Of a DNA stretch of 34,158 bases, positions 7,353 through 16,312 are shown in pieces. The notes beneath the pieces were generated by a model. The model did not search any database and was not told the DNA's origin. It worked only from the letters and a program-made list of their open reading frames with translations. Position 1 is the stretch's first letter. Each line of letters opens with the position of its first letter. This stretch comes from an uncultured Bacteroidales bacterium. Its GTDB lineage: Bacteria; Bacteroidota; Bacteroidia; Bacteroidales; Bacteroidaceae. The stretch spans positions 1-34,158 of the forward strand of contig CACZAN010000043.1 of NCBI GenBank assembly GCA_902779165.1, read 5' to 3'. The translations under genes were made by a program, and so were the position numbers.

Positions 7353-9917
7353 TTAGCCGAGACTGTTGATAAGCATCTCCAAAGCATTGGGATCTTGAAT
7401 CAGAACGTCACGTGGTTTAGCGCCTTGGGCTGGTCCTACCACGCCTGCTTTCTCCAGCTGATCCATGAGTCGTCCTGCGCGGTTATAGCCGATGGCGAAC
7501 TTACGCTGTATCATGCTTGTGGAGCCTTGCTGCGACGAGACGATGAGGTGTGCAGCTTCGGCAAACATCGGGTCGAGGTGCTGCAGGTCGGCATCATTGG
7601 CATTGCCACCGGCATCCTCCATGGGCGGGCGAGGCAGGGCAAAGGGACCGGTGTAGCTCTGTTGGCAGGCGATATAATTGGCAATGGCCTCTACTTCGGG
7701 GGTGTCGACGAAGGCGCATTGCAGACGTACGGGCTCGCTGCCCGCGAGGAACAGCATATCGCCCTTGCCCACAAGCTGGTTGGCACCGGGACGGTCGAGG
7801 ATGGTGCGCGAGTCCACCATGGCGCTGACCTTGAAGGCCATGCGGGCAGGGAAGTTCGCCTTGATGGTTCCGGTGATGATATTCGTCGTCGGACGCTGGG
7901 TGGCGATGATCATGTGGATGCCCACGGCACGTGCCAGCTGGGCAATGCGGGCAATAGGCAGCTCGACCTCCTTGCCGGCGGTCATGATGAGGTCGCCGAA
8001 CTCATCGATGATGACCACAATATAGGGCATGAACTTATGGCCGTTCTGGGGATTGAGCTGGCGGCTCTTGAATTTCTCGTTGTATTCCTTGATGTTACGC
8101 GCACGCGCTTTCTTTAAGAGGTCATAGCGTGTGTCCATCTCGAAGCAGAGGCTCTTCAGCGTGTTCACAACCTTCTGCACATCGGTGATGATGGGCTCGT
8201 CCTCCTCGTCCTCGATTTGCGCAAGGAAATGGTTGACGATAGGCGTGTAGATGGGGAACTCCACCTTCTTCGGGTCCACCATCACGAACTTCAGCTCAGC
8301 AGGGTGTTTCTTGTAGAGCAGCGAGGTGATGATGGCGTTGAGGCCTACGGACTTACCCTGACCTGTGGCACCGGCAACAAGCAGGTGTGGCATCTTTGCC
8401 AGGTCGGCAATGAAGACCTCGTTAGTAATGGTCTTACCGAGCGCCATGGGCAGCTCCATCGTGGTCTCCTGGAACTTCTTGCTGTTGAGGATGCTCTCCA
8501 TCGAGACAATCTGGGGCTTGGCATTAGGAACCTCGATACCGATGGTGCCCTTGCCGGGGATGGGAGCGATGATGCGGATGCCCAGGGCCGCCAGCGACAG
8601 GGCGATATCGTCCTCGAGGTTACGGATCTTGGAGATGCGTACACCCGGAGCGGGGGTAATCTCATAAAGGGTGATGGTAGGACCCACGGTGGCTTTGATG
8701 CTGGAGATATTGACCTGGAAGTCATGCAGCACCTTCACAATCTGATCCTTGTTCTTCGTCTGTTCCTCCATGTCGATGGTGCCGCGAGGGTCGATATCGT
8801 AGTGTTTCAACAGGTCGAGGGTGGGGTAGCGGTAGTTCTCGAGGTCGAGCTTCGGATCGTAAGGTTCCAGGGCGGCCTCGTGGTTCTCATCGGCAACATC
8901 CTCTTCCACAGGTTGCTCGATGGTGAACTCCGTATCATCAGAGCCTTTCTTTCCGTCCTCGCTGCTGTCGGTGGCATTGACGATCCAGTCGGGAGAATCT
9001 GTGGCGGCAGCGGCATCCGTCGGTGCCTCGTTGCCTTCTTCGGGAGTGTAGACGGTGGCAATGGGGATGTCATCGTCATCAGCGTCGGAATGTTCCACAT
9101 CCTCGAACTCCACAACGTTGGCCTCCTCCTCGACATCTTCTTCCTCCACGTCTTCCTCTTCTTCGGCAACTTCTTTCTTCTTAGGCGTCAGCAAATACTT
9201 GAACCACAGGAAGACACGGGAAACACGTGGGTGGCTGTCGCCGAAGTCGCGAGCCATCTGCTTGGGATGCATCAGGCGCTTGATGAAGCGGAAGGTCTCG
9301 GTGCTGAGGTAGCAGAGATAGGCCAGCAGCGAGAGCAGGATGATAAGGAACGTGCCCACCCATCCGCTGACATTCTCCAGGATATCCACCATGTGCTTGC
9401 CGTGGTAGCCGCCGACATCGATTTTCTCGAAATACGAGGTGAAGAAGAACGCTGCTGCTACGCTCGTCCAGCAGAGGAGGAACGTGCAGTTCACGAACCA
9501 CTTCCACAATCGGATGTGGAACGCTTCCAGCAGCTTGAACGAGGCGGCAAAGAGGAAGATGGGAATGAAGAAAGCTCCGATGCCGAAGTTGTCGGTAATC
9601 CAGAACTTACTCCACCACGCTCCCACGTAGCCCGCCCAGTTCATGGCCATACCCGAATAGTTGGGCTCAAAGAGCTTCTGGTCGATGTAGCCGAAGAGCA
9701 GATGCGAGATGAAACTGAGCAGGGTGAAAAATGCCAGTGCCAGCAACAGGACGCCACACACGAGGCGGAAAATCTCCAGACGGTCCAGAGGTTCGGGCTT
9801 TCCGCCCTGTAAGGCCTTATTCAGATGCAGGGTATTTTTATCCGTGCTGACAGGTGACGATGCGACACGTCTCGTTGTACGTTTCCGAGGCGCTTTTGGG
9901 GTGCTTTGTGTTGCCAT
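7353..9917 (-). CDS. ftsK: FtsK/SpoIIIE DNA translocase
   Basis: An 854-residue septal DNA pump that moves chromosome dimers toward dif for XerCD resolution. About four hydrophobic membrane segments lie between residues 47 and 215. An acidic, disordered linker (EEEEDVEEEDVEEEA and similar) spans about 245-370. The motor carries Walker A GATGQGKSV near residue 512 and Walker B VVIIDEFGDL. The C-terminal gamma winged helix (SMIQRKFAIGYNRAGRLMDQLE) reads KOPS-type signals. All key parts are present at normal length. It is transcribed divergently from the DUF5063-like operon; a -7 box TAAATTTG lies at 9953-9946. Confidence 0.96.
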   Translation of the reverse strand: MATQSTPKAPRKRTTRRVASSPVSTDKNTLHLNKALQGGKPEPLDRLEIFRLVCGVLLLALAFFTLLSFISHLLFGYIDQKLFEPNYSGMAMNWAGYVGAWWSKFWITDNFGIGAFFIPIFLFAASFKLLEAFHIRLWKWFVNCTFLLCWTSVAAAFFFTSYFEKIDVGGYHGKHMVDILENVSGWVGTFLIILLSLLAYLCYLSTETFRFIKRLMHPKQMARDFGDSHPRVSRVFLWFKYLLTPKKKEVAEEEEDVEEEDVEEEANVVEFEDVEHSDADDDDIPIATVYTPEEGNEAPTDAAAATDSPDWIVNATDSSEDGKKGSDDTEFTIEQPVEEDVADENHEAALEPYDPKLDLENYRYPTLDLLKHYDIDPRGTIDMEEQTKNKDQIVKVLHDFQVNISSIKATVGPTITLYEITPAPGVRISKIRNLEDDIALSLAALGIRIIAPIPGKGTIGIEVPNAKPQIVSMESILNSKKFQETTMELPMALGKTITNEVFIADLAKMPHLLVAGATGQGKSVGLNAIITSLLYKKHPAELKFVMVDPKKVEFPIYTPIVNHFLAQIEDEEDEPIITDVQKVVNTLKSLCFEMDTRYDLLKKARARNIKEYNEKFKSRQLNPQNGHKFMPYIVVIIDEFGDLIMTAGKEVELPIARIAQLARAVGIHMIIATQRPTTNIITGTIKANFPARMAFKVSAMVDSRTILDRPGANQLVGKGDMLFLAGSEPVRLQCAFVDTPEVEAIANYIACQQSYTGPFALPRPPMEDAGGNANDADLQHLDPMFAEAAHLIVSSQQGSTSMIQRKFAIGYNRAGRLMDQLEKAGVVGPAQGAKPRDVLIQDPNALEMLINSLG

Positions 9918-9945
9918 AAATACGTTTCTATTCCTTTTTCGGCTG

Positions 9946-9953
9946 CAAATTTA
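9946..9953 (-). promoter_or_regulatory. -7 box of ftsK
   Basis: TAAATTTG on the minus strand, 29 nt upstream of the ftsK ATG. No convincing -33 partner was found. Confidence 0.45.
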
Positions 9954-10006
9954 AGCATTTTCATCAACTTTTCCTCTATTCTTTCGGATTTTTTTTCAAA
10001 AAAACG

Positions 10007-10014
10007 TAAATTTG
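10007..10014 (+). promoter_or_regulatory. -7 box of the DUF5063-exonuclease-RlmI operon
   Basis: TAAATTTG followed by CACC, 19 nt before the ATG at 10034. The -33 element is weak (TTTCGG near 9982). Confidence 0.5.
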
Positions 10015-10033
10015 CACCCCAAATCATACAAAA

Positions 10034-10546
10034 ATGGATATTGTTTACTCTTCTCAGGTGGTAGAATTCGTCACAGTGGGCGCAGAGTACTGCGCTTTTC
10101 TTGAACAAAGCGAAGGGCGCGACAAAGATTCTTTCATCGACACCCTCTTGAAACTGCTGCCCTTGCTCTATGTGAAAGCATCGCTCCTCCCGAAAGTGGA
10201 GGGAAGCAACGTCTTCGGTGCCGAGTCTTTCGTCACCGAGGAGGACTATGAATGGCTGCGGGCGATGCTGACAACAGTCATGGGGGAAGACGATGCCTAT
10301 GAGGACCTCATCTACGATGAACAGATGCAGACCGACGAGGCACGGTGGAAGAGCGTGGCCGAGGAACTGGCAGACATCTACCAGCCCGTACGTGACTTCG
10401 TGGAGACCTTCCGCAATGGCGTGGAGGACAACATCGCCGAGGCGCTGTGGGCAATCAACGACAGCTTCGAACTCTCCTGGGGAGGTAATCTGGTCGATGT
10501 GCTGCGCAGGCTGCACAGAGTGAAGTACACCATAATCCAACAATGA
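10034..10546 (+). CDS. DUF5063-like cytoplasmic protein
   Basis: A 170-residue acidic, helical protein without signal peptide or membrane segment. The pattern VEFVTVGAEYCAFLE...LLKLLPLLYVKASLLP and a C-terminal WGGNLVDVLRRLHRV fit the DUF5063 family. In Bacteroidales this family regularly precedes a 3'-5' exonuclease and an RlmI-type methyltransferase, as here. Its stop codon overlaps the next start (ATGA at 10543), pointing to translational coupling. The function is unknown; a role in nucleic acid metabolism is a guess from context only. Confidence 0.75.
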   Translation: MDIVYSSQVVEFVTVGAEYCAFLEQSEGRDKDSFIDTLLKLLPLLYVKASLLPKVEGSNVFGAESFVTEEDYEWLRAMLTTVMGEDDAYEDLIYDEQMQTDEARWKSVAEELADIYQPVRDFVETFRNGVEDNIAEALWAINDSFELSWGGNLVDVLRRLHRVKYTIIQQ

Positions 10547-11187
10547 CGAACGTAAAGATCCTATACAGCAAATTCGACAAGAAAGCCATCCCGGAACTGC
10601 CGAAGGTGGAGTTCGGTGGACGCATCATCGTCATACAGACGGCAGGTGAAGCTGACCGCGCCGTGAACTACCTGATGCAGTTTCCGCAGTTGGGCATAGA
10701 CACCGAGACGCGCCCGAACTTCAAGCCCGGAGGCATGAACCCCGTAGCACTCCTCCAGGTATCTACTCCCGAGGCATGCTTCCTCTTCCGTCTGAACCGC
10801 TTCGGACTCACCGACAGCCTCGTGCAACTCTTCACCTCCGAGACCGTGGAAAAGATTGGGCTATCCCTGCACGATGATTGGGCTCAGCTGCGTAAGCGAA
10901 AGGAATTTCAGCCGGTTAACTACGTCGAGCTGCAAGACTTCGTGAAGCCCTTTGGCATCAAGGACATGAGCCTCCAGAAACTCTATGCCAACTTCTTCGG
11001 ACAGAAGATTTCCAAGAACCAACGCCTGACAAACTGGGAGGCAGATGTGCTGACAGAACCCCAGAAACGCTATGCCGCCACCGATGCATGGAGCTGTCTG
11101 CAGCTCTATCAGAAGATGACGGAATTGCTGGCGACACGCGCCTACAAACTCATAGAAGTACCAGAACCCGAAAACTCCGTCTCATGA
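10543..11187 (+). CDS. DEDDy 3'-5' exonuclease domain protein
   Basis: A 214-residue protein with the RNase D/WRN-type exonuclease fold. Exo I is GIDTETRP (Asp53, Glu55), Exo II lies around LSLHDDWAQL, and Exo III is YAATDAWSCLQLY with the Tyr of the DEDDy class. It has no HRDC or polymerase domain, so it is a stand-alone exonuclease acting on RNA or DNA 3' ends; the substrate is not known. It overlaps both neighbours by 4 nt (ATGA), so all three genes form one coupled operon. Confidence 0.88.
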   Translation: MTNVKILYSKFDKKAIPELPKVEFGGRIIVIQTAGEADRAVNYLMQFPQLGIDTETRPNFKPGGMNPVALLQVSTPEACFLFRLNRFGLTDSLVQLFTSETVEKIGLSLHDDWAQLRKRKEFQPVNYVELQDFVKPFGIKDMSLQKLYANFFGQKISKNQRLTNWEADVLTEPQKRYAATDAWSCLQLYQKMTELLATRAYKLIEVPEPENSVS

Positions 11188-12365
11188 CAAAGATATTTCT
11201 CAAGCGCGGCAAGGACGAATCGCTCCGCCGCTTCCATCCTTGGATTTTCTCCGGGGCCATCCATCATTTCGAGGGTAAGCCTGCAGAGGGCGACCTCGTG
11301 CGTGTGTTCACCGCTGAAGGTGTGTTCATTGCCGTAGGACACTGGCAGATAGGGTCCATAGCCGTGCGCGTGCTGTCCTTCGACGATGAACCCATCGATG
11401 ATGCCTTCTGGCAGCATCGCCTCCAGGTGGCTCTCGATGCACGGCGTAGCATGGGAGTGGCAGACAATCCCCAAAACGACACCTTCCGCCTCGTGCATGG
11501 CGAAGGTGATAACCTTCCGGGACTGGTCATCGATGTCTATGGTCCTACGGCCGTCCTGCAGGCACACAGCGTAGGCATGCACCTCGTACGCCAGCAGATA
11601 GCCGATGCCCTGAAAGCCGTCATGGGACCCCGCTTACAGAACATCTTCTACAAGAGCGAGACCACGCTTCCCTTCAAGGCAGACCTCGGACAGGAAAACG
11701 GATTCCTCCTCGGGGGCGATGGAAATGACATCGCCACGGAGAACGGACTGAAGTTCCATATCGACTGGTTGCGCGGACAGAAGACGGGGTTCTTCGTAGA
11801 CCAGCGCGACAACCGCAGCCTCCTCGAGCACTACAGCCGTGGACGCGATGTGCTGAATATGTTCTGCTACACCGGTGGTTTCTCGGTCTATGCCATGCGG
11901 GGGGGAGCCCGCTTGGTGCATTCCGTGGACAGCTCCGCGAAGGCCGTGGAACTCGTGAATGCCAATGTAGAGCTGAACTTCCCAGGCGACACCCGCCACC
12001 AGGCATTTGCAGAGGATGCCTTCCGCTACCTGCAGCAGATGGAAGAGGGCGCCTACGACCTCATTATCCTCGACCCGCCCGCTTTCGCCAAGCATAAAGA
12101 TGCCCTCCACAACGCACTCAAGGGCTACACCCGCCTGAACCTGAGGGCCTTCGAGAACATCAGACCCGGAGGCATACTCTTCACCTTCTCCTGCTCACAG
12201 GCCGTGAACAAGGATCAGTTCCGCATGGCGGTATTTACTGCTGCTGCACAGAGCGGACGCCGTGTGCGCATTCTTCACCAGCTGCATCAGCCCGCAGATC
12301 ACCCCATCAATATTTATCATCCCGAAGGAGAATACCTCAAAGGACTCGTTCTCTATGTGGAGTAA
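11184..12365 (+). CDS. rlmI: RlmI-type class I rRNA cytosine-C5 methyltransferase
   Basis: A 393-residue SAM-dependent methyltransferase. The N-terminal PUA domain (FLKRGKDESLRRFHPWIFSGAI) is followed by the Rossmann fold with motif I NMFCYTGGFSVYA, motif IV LDPPAFAKHK and the catalytic Cys region FSCSQAV. In E. coli RlmI makes m5C1962 in 23S rRNA; the same role is likely but not proven here. The open frame extends 32 codons upstream, but the ATG at 11184 overlaps the exonuclease stop as ATGA and begins directly with the PUA sequence, so it is preferred. Confidence 0.88.
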   Translation: MTKIFLKRGKDESLRRFHPWIFSGAIHHFEGKPAEGDLVRVFTAEGVFIAVGHWQIGSIAVRVLSFDDEPIDDAFWQHRLQVALDARRSMGVADNPQNDTFRLVHGEGDNLPGLVIDVYGPTAVLQAHSVGMHLVRQQIADALKAVMGPRLQNIFYKSETTLPFKADLGQENGFLLGGDGNDIATENGLKFHIDWLRGQKTGFFVDQRDNRSLLEHYSRGRDVLNMFCYTGGFSVYAMRGGARLVHSVDSSAKAVELVNANVELNFPGDTRHQAFAEDAFRYLQQMEEGAYDLIILDPPAFAKHKDALHNALKGYTRLNLRAFENIRPGGILFTFSCSQAVNKDQFRMAVFTAAAQSGRRVRILHQLHQPADHPINIYHPEGEYLKGLVLYVE

Positions 12366-12470
12366 CCCATAAAATGGTCCTGCTGCGTTAATTCTATTAA
12401 CAAATTAAGGCGGTGGTGTAGAAATAATGTTAACAAAGATAAAATTATTGAGAAAATAATCCCGAAAGCA
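12366..12470. other. Spacer after rlmI, no gene
   Basis: An AT-rich spacer. The only structure seen is a small inverted repeat (GTTAAT 12387-12392 / ATTAAC 12396-12401). No clear terminator for the rlmI operon was recognised. Confidence 0.5.
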
Positions 12471-12500
12471 TTGCAATCAATAAGATAATGTGTATCTTTG
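12471..12500 (+). promoter_or_regulatory. Strong promoter of a short RNA
   Basis: TTG (12471-12473), then 19 nt, then TATCTTTG (12493-12500): a close match to the Bacteroidota -33/-7 consensus. No reading frame follows before the terminator at 12544-12573. Confidence 0.8.
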
Positions 12501-12505
12501 CACCG

Positions 12506-12573
12506 TGTTTTTCATGGTATTAGATTTAAGGTTAATGAAAGGTAGGTTGTCGTGAGACAACCTGCTTTTTTTT
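12506..12573 (+). ncRNA. Predicted small non-coding RNA of about 68 nt
   Basis: A consensus promoter ends at 12500, so transcription should start near 12506. The transcript ends in an intrinsic terminator: AGGTTGTC (12544-12551), loop GTGA, GACAACCT (12556-12563), then eight T (12566-12573). The 5' half (TTTTTCATGGTATTAG, then ATTTAAGGTTAATG) is predicted to be mostly single-stranded and would suit base-pairing with mRNAs. It resembles short sRNAs reported in Bacteroides, but I cannot assign a named family. It points toward the 3' end of gldE and could also be antisense to its mRNA tail if read-through occurs. Confidence 0.65.
12544..12573 (+). terminator. Intrinsic terminator of the small RNA
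   Basis: An 8-bp GC-containing stem with a tetraloop GTGA is followed by CTGC and a run of eight T. It lies 24 nt before the convergent gldE stop; the opposite strand has no U-run on its side, so it mainly acts on the plus strand. Confidence 0.85.
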
Positions 12574-12596
12574 ATGCTCAGATGCCTCCTGGCAAT

Positions 12597-13916
12597 TTAC
12601 TCTTTACCCACAATGACTTTGATTTTGACAATACGGCGCTCGTCCATCTCCATGACCTCGAAGGTGAAACGCTCATGGGAGATACGCTCGTGCTCCTGAG
12701 GGAACTCACCTTTGATCTCCAACAGCAGACCTGCCAGCGTGTCGGCATCTCCCGCCACATCGTCAAAGGCATCCTCGGGCAGTTGCATGATCTTGCGGAA
12801 GTCTGAGAGGAGGGTCTTGGCCTCGAAGACATAGGTGTTTTGGTTCAGACGGGTATAGCTACGCTCGTCTTCGTCGTATTCATCATTGATCTCTCCCACG
12901 ATTTCCTCGATGATATCTTCCATCGTGACCAACCCGCTGGTGCCGCCGAACTCATCCACGACAATGGCGATATGTACCTTCTGGGCCTGGAAGTCGCGCA
13001 GCAGGTCGTCGATCATCTTCGTTTCGGGCACGAAGGTGGCCTGACGTACTAAAGTCTGCCAACGGAAGTTGGCGGGCTTATTTAGGTGGGGAAGTAAGTC
13101 CTTGATATAGAGGATGCCGCGGATGTTGTCCTCGTTGTCTGCATAGACGGGGATTCGGGAGTAATTGTTCTCAACAATGCATTTAATAACCTCTGGGAAG
13201 GGAGTCTTCACGTCCAGACCTACAATGTCCACGCGTGGTGTCATCACCTCACGCGCCATCTCTCCACCAAAGCGGATGATACCTTTCAGCATCTGTTGTT
13301 CATCGGCGATATCTTTCTTATCGGTGAGCTCCAGGGCCTGTTCCAAATCGTCGACAGAAAGCTGTTGAGGGGTCATCTCCAGACGGCTGGTGAGCTTCGT
13401 GCTCTTCATCAGCAGGCTGCTGACGGGCCACCATACCTTAATCAGCACACCATAAGCGGGAGCACAGAAACGGGCCATGCGAAGCGGGTTCTGGGCTGAG
13501 GCAATCTTGGGCATGATCTCACCGAAGAGCAGCAACAGGAACGTCAGCACCACGGTCATCAGCACAAACTCCAGCATGGTATTTGTTCCGAAGGAGATGG
13601 TCTGATGAAAGAAGAACGTAAGTAGCATGATGATGGCTACGTTCACGAAGTTGTTGGAACAGAGGATGGTGGCCAACAGCCGTTCCGAGTCCTTCAACAG
13701 CTGCAGAACACGGCGGTCGGTGCTCGTGCGCTCTTCTTCCAACTCATTCATATCGGCCGGACTCAGCGAGAAAAAAGCTATCTCGCTGCCGCTGACAAAG
13801 GCAGAACAGAGTAATAACAATAATCCCAACGCCAGAGCAACATAGGCACCAAGGCTGGGGGAGAGTGGGGTGATTCCAGAAAATAAATCGGCAACAGCCG
13901 ATAGGTGATAATCCAT
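12597..13916 (-). CDS. gldE: GldE-like CNNM/CBS-domain membrane protein
   Basis: A 439-residue protein of the CorC/HlyC-CNNM family. It has an N-terminal DUF21/CNNM membrane region (about residues 25-200, several hydrophobic helices, LFGEIMPKIASAQNP), two CBS domains (about 215-340, MTPRVDIVGL, YSRIPVYADNEDNIRGILYIKDLL) and a C-terminal transporter-associated domain. The stretch IVVDEFGGTSGLVTMEDIIEEIVGEI is typical. In Bacteroidota the gene next to ssb is annotated gldE, a gliding/T9SS-associated protein; the general family handles divalent cations such as Mg2+. It follows ssb on the minus strand, probably in one operon. The small RNA gene converges on its 3' end. Confidence 0.88.
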   Translation of the reverse strand: MDYHLSAVADLFSGITPLSPSLGAYVALALGLLLLLCSAFVSGSEIAFFSLSPADMNELEEERTSTDRRVLQLLKDSERLLATILCSNNFVNVAIIMLLTFFFHQTISFGTNTMLEFVLMTVVLTFLLLLFGEIMPKIASAQNPLRMARFCAPAYGVLIKVWWPVSSLLMKSTKLTSRLEMTPQQLSVDDLEQALELTDKKDIADEQQMLKGIIRFGGEMAREVMTPRVDIVGLDVKTPFPEVIKCIVENNYSRIPVYADNEDNIRGILYIKDLLPHLNKPANFRWQTLVRQATFVPETKMIDDLLRDFQAQKVHIAIVVDEFGGTSGLVTMEDIIEEIVGEINDEYDEDERSYTRLNQNTYVFEAKTLLSDFRKIMQLPEDAFDDVAGDADTLAGLLLEIKGEFPQEHERISHERFTFEVMEMDERRIVKIKVIVGKE

Positions 13917-13924
13917 TTTAGCTA

Positions 13925-14012
13925 TTCAACGTATCTATATTTCAATTCTCAATTCTCAATATTTCAATATTTCAATATTTCAATTCTCAATTCTCAATAT
14001 TTCAATTCTCAA
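13925..14012. repeat. AT-rich TTCAATTCTCAATT tract between ssb and gldE
   Basis: The ssb-gldE spacer is a long run of TTTCAAT, TTCTCAATT and AATATTTC units. It extends into ssb and on the minus strand supplies the last codons GTT GAG AAT and the TGA stop of ssb. Confidence 0.75.
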
Positions 14013-14358
14013 CTTTCTCCCCTTTCGGCGTAAACAACTTCAAATCATCAGCCCAGATCTCCGTGATATAGCGGGTGATGCCCTGACGGTCATCGTAGGA
14101 ACGCGACTGAATCTTGCCTTCCACATAGATGAGGTCGCCTTTGTGAACATACTTCTCTACCGTCTCGCCCAGCTTACGCCAGAAGATGACGTTGTGCCAT
14201 TCCGTACGCTCGGGAACCTCAGTTCCGTTCTGCAGCGTGTAGCCGCGCTCGGTAGTGGCCAGACGCACCTGAGCCACACAGACACCTTGGTCCACATATC
14301 GCACATCGGGGTCTTTGCCCACATATCCGAGGAGGATTGCTTTGTTGACAGTTGCCAT
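14002..14358 (-). CDS. ssb: Single-stranded DNA-binding protein, short form without acidic tail
   Basis: A 118-residue OB-fold protein (NKAILLGYVGKDPDVRY, TERTEWHNVIFW-like core, YVEGKIQSRSYDD). SSB coats single-stranded DNA in replication and repair. The start is the ATG at 14358 (MATVNKA); the upstream in-frame extension is ruled out by the -7 box TACCTTTG at 14394-14387. It ends at LKLFTPKGEKVEN and lacks the acidic DDxPF-like tip used by most SSBs to recruit partners. The last residues and the stop fall in the AT-rich repeat tract, so the natural tail may have been lost to the repeat. A second, full-length SSB elsewhere in the genome is possible. Confidence 0.88.
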   Translation of the reverse strand: MATVNKAILLGYVGKDPDVRYVDQGVCVAQVRLATTERGYTLQNGTEVPERTEWHNVIFWRKLGETVEKYVHKGDLIYVEGKIQSRSYDDRQGITRYITEIWADDLKLFTPKGEKVEN

Positions 14359-14386
14359 AATTGATATTCTTGAGTGATATTTCCTG

Positions 14387-14394
14387 CAAAGGTA
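14387..14394 (-). promoter_or_regulatory. -7 box of the ssb-gldE operon
   Basis: TACCTTTG on the minus strand, 29 nt before the ssb ATG. A TTG lies 17 nt upstream (14413-14411), slightly short for a -33 element. Confidence 0.55.
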
Positions 14395-14476
14395 CAACGA
14401 ATATTTGAAACAATCGCTCTTTGAGGACAAATATTTCATTTTTTTGCTCATTTCAGCGTAATAATACTTATTTTAT

Positions 14477-14507
14477 TTTGTATACGCGCCATTTTTACGT
14501 ATTTTTG
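14477..14507 (+). promoter_or_regulatory. Promoter of the Na/Pi cotransporter gene
   Basis: TTTG (14477-14480), 19 nt, TATTTTTG (14500-14507), a good Bacteroidota promoter, 43 nt before the ATG at 14551. It is divergent from the ssb promoter. Confidence 0.7.
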
Positions 14508-14550
14508 CAGCGCAAATACGTACTAAAAACTCATTTAACACTTTACCAAG

Positions 14551-16302
14551 ATGTCCTACATGGTAATCTTCAAACTTCTCGGCTCCCTGGCACTCCTCAT
14601 GTTCGGTATGAAATCCATGAGCGAAGCCCTACAGAAAATGGCGGGACCGCAACTGCGCCACATCCTCGGTGCCATGACAACAAACCGGTTCACAGGGGTG
14701 CTGACGGGTATGTTCGTCACCGCCGCCGTACAGTCTTCCACGGCAACCACCGTCATGACCGTGTCCTTCGTGAATGCAGGACTACTGACACTCGCACAGG
14801 CCATATCGGTCATCATGGGAGCAAATATCGGTACGACACTCACCGCATGGATCATGTCTGCAGGTATGTCCTTCGACATCACCAGCGCAGTGTATCCTGC
14901 ATTCCTCGTAGGTATCATCCTCATATACATGAAGAAACACCGCTACATCGGTGACTTCCTCTTCGGCATGTCCTTCCTCCTGCTGGGATTAGGAACCCTG
15001 CGAGCTACGGGCATGGAGATGCACCTGGGCGAGAACCAGGCCGTACTGGATTTCTTCTCTTCCTTCGATCCCACGTCGTTCTCCACGACACTGATGTTCC
15101 TCCTGCTGGGCGGCATACTGACATTCTGCGTACAGTCTTCTGCCGCTGTCATGGCCATCACGATGATACTCTGCTCCAGCGGAGCACTCCCCATCTATCA
15201 GGGTATTGCACTGGTCATGGGTGAGAACATCGGTACCACCATCACCTCCAACCTCGCAGCCCTCTCCGCCAACACCCAGGCACGACGGGCTGCCCTCTCC
15301 CACATGTTCTTTAACTTCTTCGGCGTCTTATGGATGCTCTTCGTATTTCGCCCCTTCGTGGATGCGGTTTGTGGCATCGTGGGTTACGATGTGACGATGA
15401 CCAAGGAGAGCGCTGGCGTAGATGCCTTCGTGCTCAATGCGGGCAAACTGAACTTCGTACTCGCTACCTTCCACACCTGCTTCAATGTGGTCAACACCTT
15501 CATCCTCATTTGGTTCATACCCCAAATAGAGAAACTCGTATGCTGGATCATCAAGCCGAAGAAGATCGATGAGGAGGAGGACTTCCGACTGCATTTCATC
15601 ACCGCTGGCTTCATGAAAACACCAGAACTGTCAGTGCTCGAGGCACAGAAGGAGATTCAGGGATTCTCAGACCGCATGCAGCGTATGTTCGCCATGGTGC
15701 GCGAACTGCTGATGCTTTCCGCATCGGCAACAGGAAAGAAGAAAGGAAATCAGGAGGCGGAGTTCAACAGGCTCTTCACACGTATCGAGAAGTACGAGAG
15801 CATATCCGACAGCCTGGAGCTGGAGATTGCCAACTACCTCGATCAGGTCAGCGATGCACACCTCTCCGACGATACCAAAGCCAAAATCCGTGCAATGCTC
15901 CGCGAGATTTCCGAACTCGAGAGCATCGGCGACAGCTGCTTCAACATGGCGCGCACCATCAGCCGCAAATACCAGGGCAAGGAGGATCATTTCAACGAGG
16001 CACAGTACAACCACCTCCACCAGATGATGGAACTCACCAACAATGCCTTGACACTCATGAACAAGCTGATGGCGGGCCGCAAAGAGTCCTTCGATATCAA
16101 CCGCACCATCAACACCGAGAACGAGATCAACAACTACCGCAACCAACTGAAGCAGCAGAACATCGTGGATGTCAACAACCACGAGTACACCTATGCCGTG
16201 GGAACCATATACATGGACCTCGTCAGCGAATGCGAGAAACTCGCTGACTACGTCGTCAATGTGGTAGAGGCACGCATGGGCCAGAGAATACGCGAAGTAT
16301 AA
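14551..16302 (+). CDS. Na+/phosphate cotransporter family protein with PhoU-like C-terminus
   Basis: A 583-residue inner-membrane protein of the NptA/PNaS (SLC34-like) family. Two inverted repeats carry the signature pairs QSSTATT/GANIGTT (near residues 62 and 90) and QSSAAVMA/GENIGTT (near 195 and 226). About eight hydrophobic segments cover residues 5-325. The C-terminal third (about 350-575) is a helical PhoU-like domain, probably regulatory. It should import phosphate with sodium. It has its own promoter, and the RlmD-type gene starts 10 nt after its stop, so the two are likely cotranscribed. Confidence 0.9.
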   Translation: MSYMVIFKLLGSLALLMFGMKSMSEALQKMAGPQLRHILGAMTTNRFTGVLTGMFVTAAVQSSTATTVMTVSFVNAGLLTLAQAISVIMGANIGTTLTAWIMSAGMSFDITSAVYPAFLVGIILIYMKKHRYIGDFLFGMSFLLLGLGTLRATGMEMHLGENQAVLDFFSSFDPTSFSTTLMFLLLGGILTFCVQSSAAVMAITMILCSSGALPIYQGIALVMGENIGTTITSNLAALSANTQARRAALSHMFFNFFGVLWMLFVFRPFVDAVCGIVGYDVTMTKESAGVDAFVLNAGKLNFVLATFHTCFNVVNTFILIWFIPQIEKLVCWIIKPKKIDEEEDFRLHFITAGFMKTPELSVLEAQKEIQGFSDRMQRMFAMVRELLMLSASATGKKKGNQEAEFNRLFTRIEKYESISDSLELEIANYLDQVSDAHLSDDTKAKIRAMLREISELESIGDSCFNMARTISRKYQGKEDHFNEAQYNHLHQMMELTNNALTLMNKLMAGRKESFDINRTINTENEINNYRNQLKQQNIVDVNNHEYTYAVGTIYMDLVSECEKLADYVVNVVEARMGQRIREV

Positions 16303-16312
16303 GAAAAACACT

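Noticed and set aside
8217-9812. 531-codon plus-strand open frame
   Set aside because: It is antisense to ftsK and its composition is explained by the complement of the acidic linker and motor domain codons.
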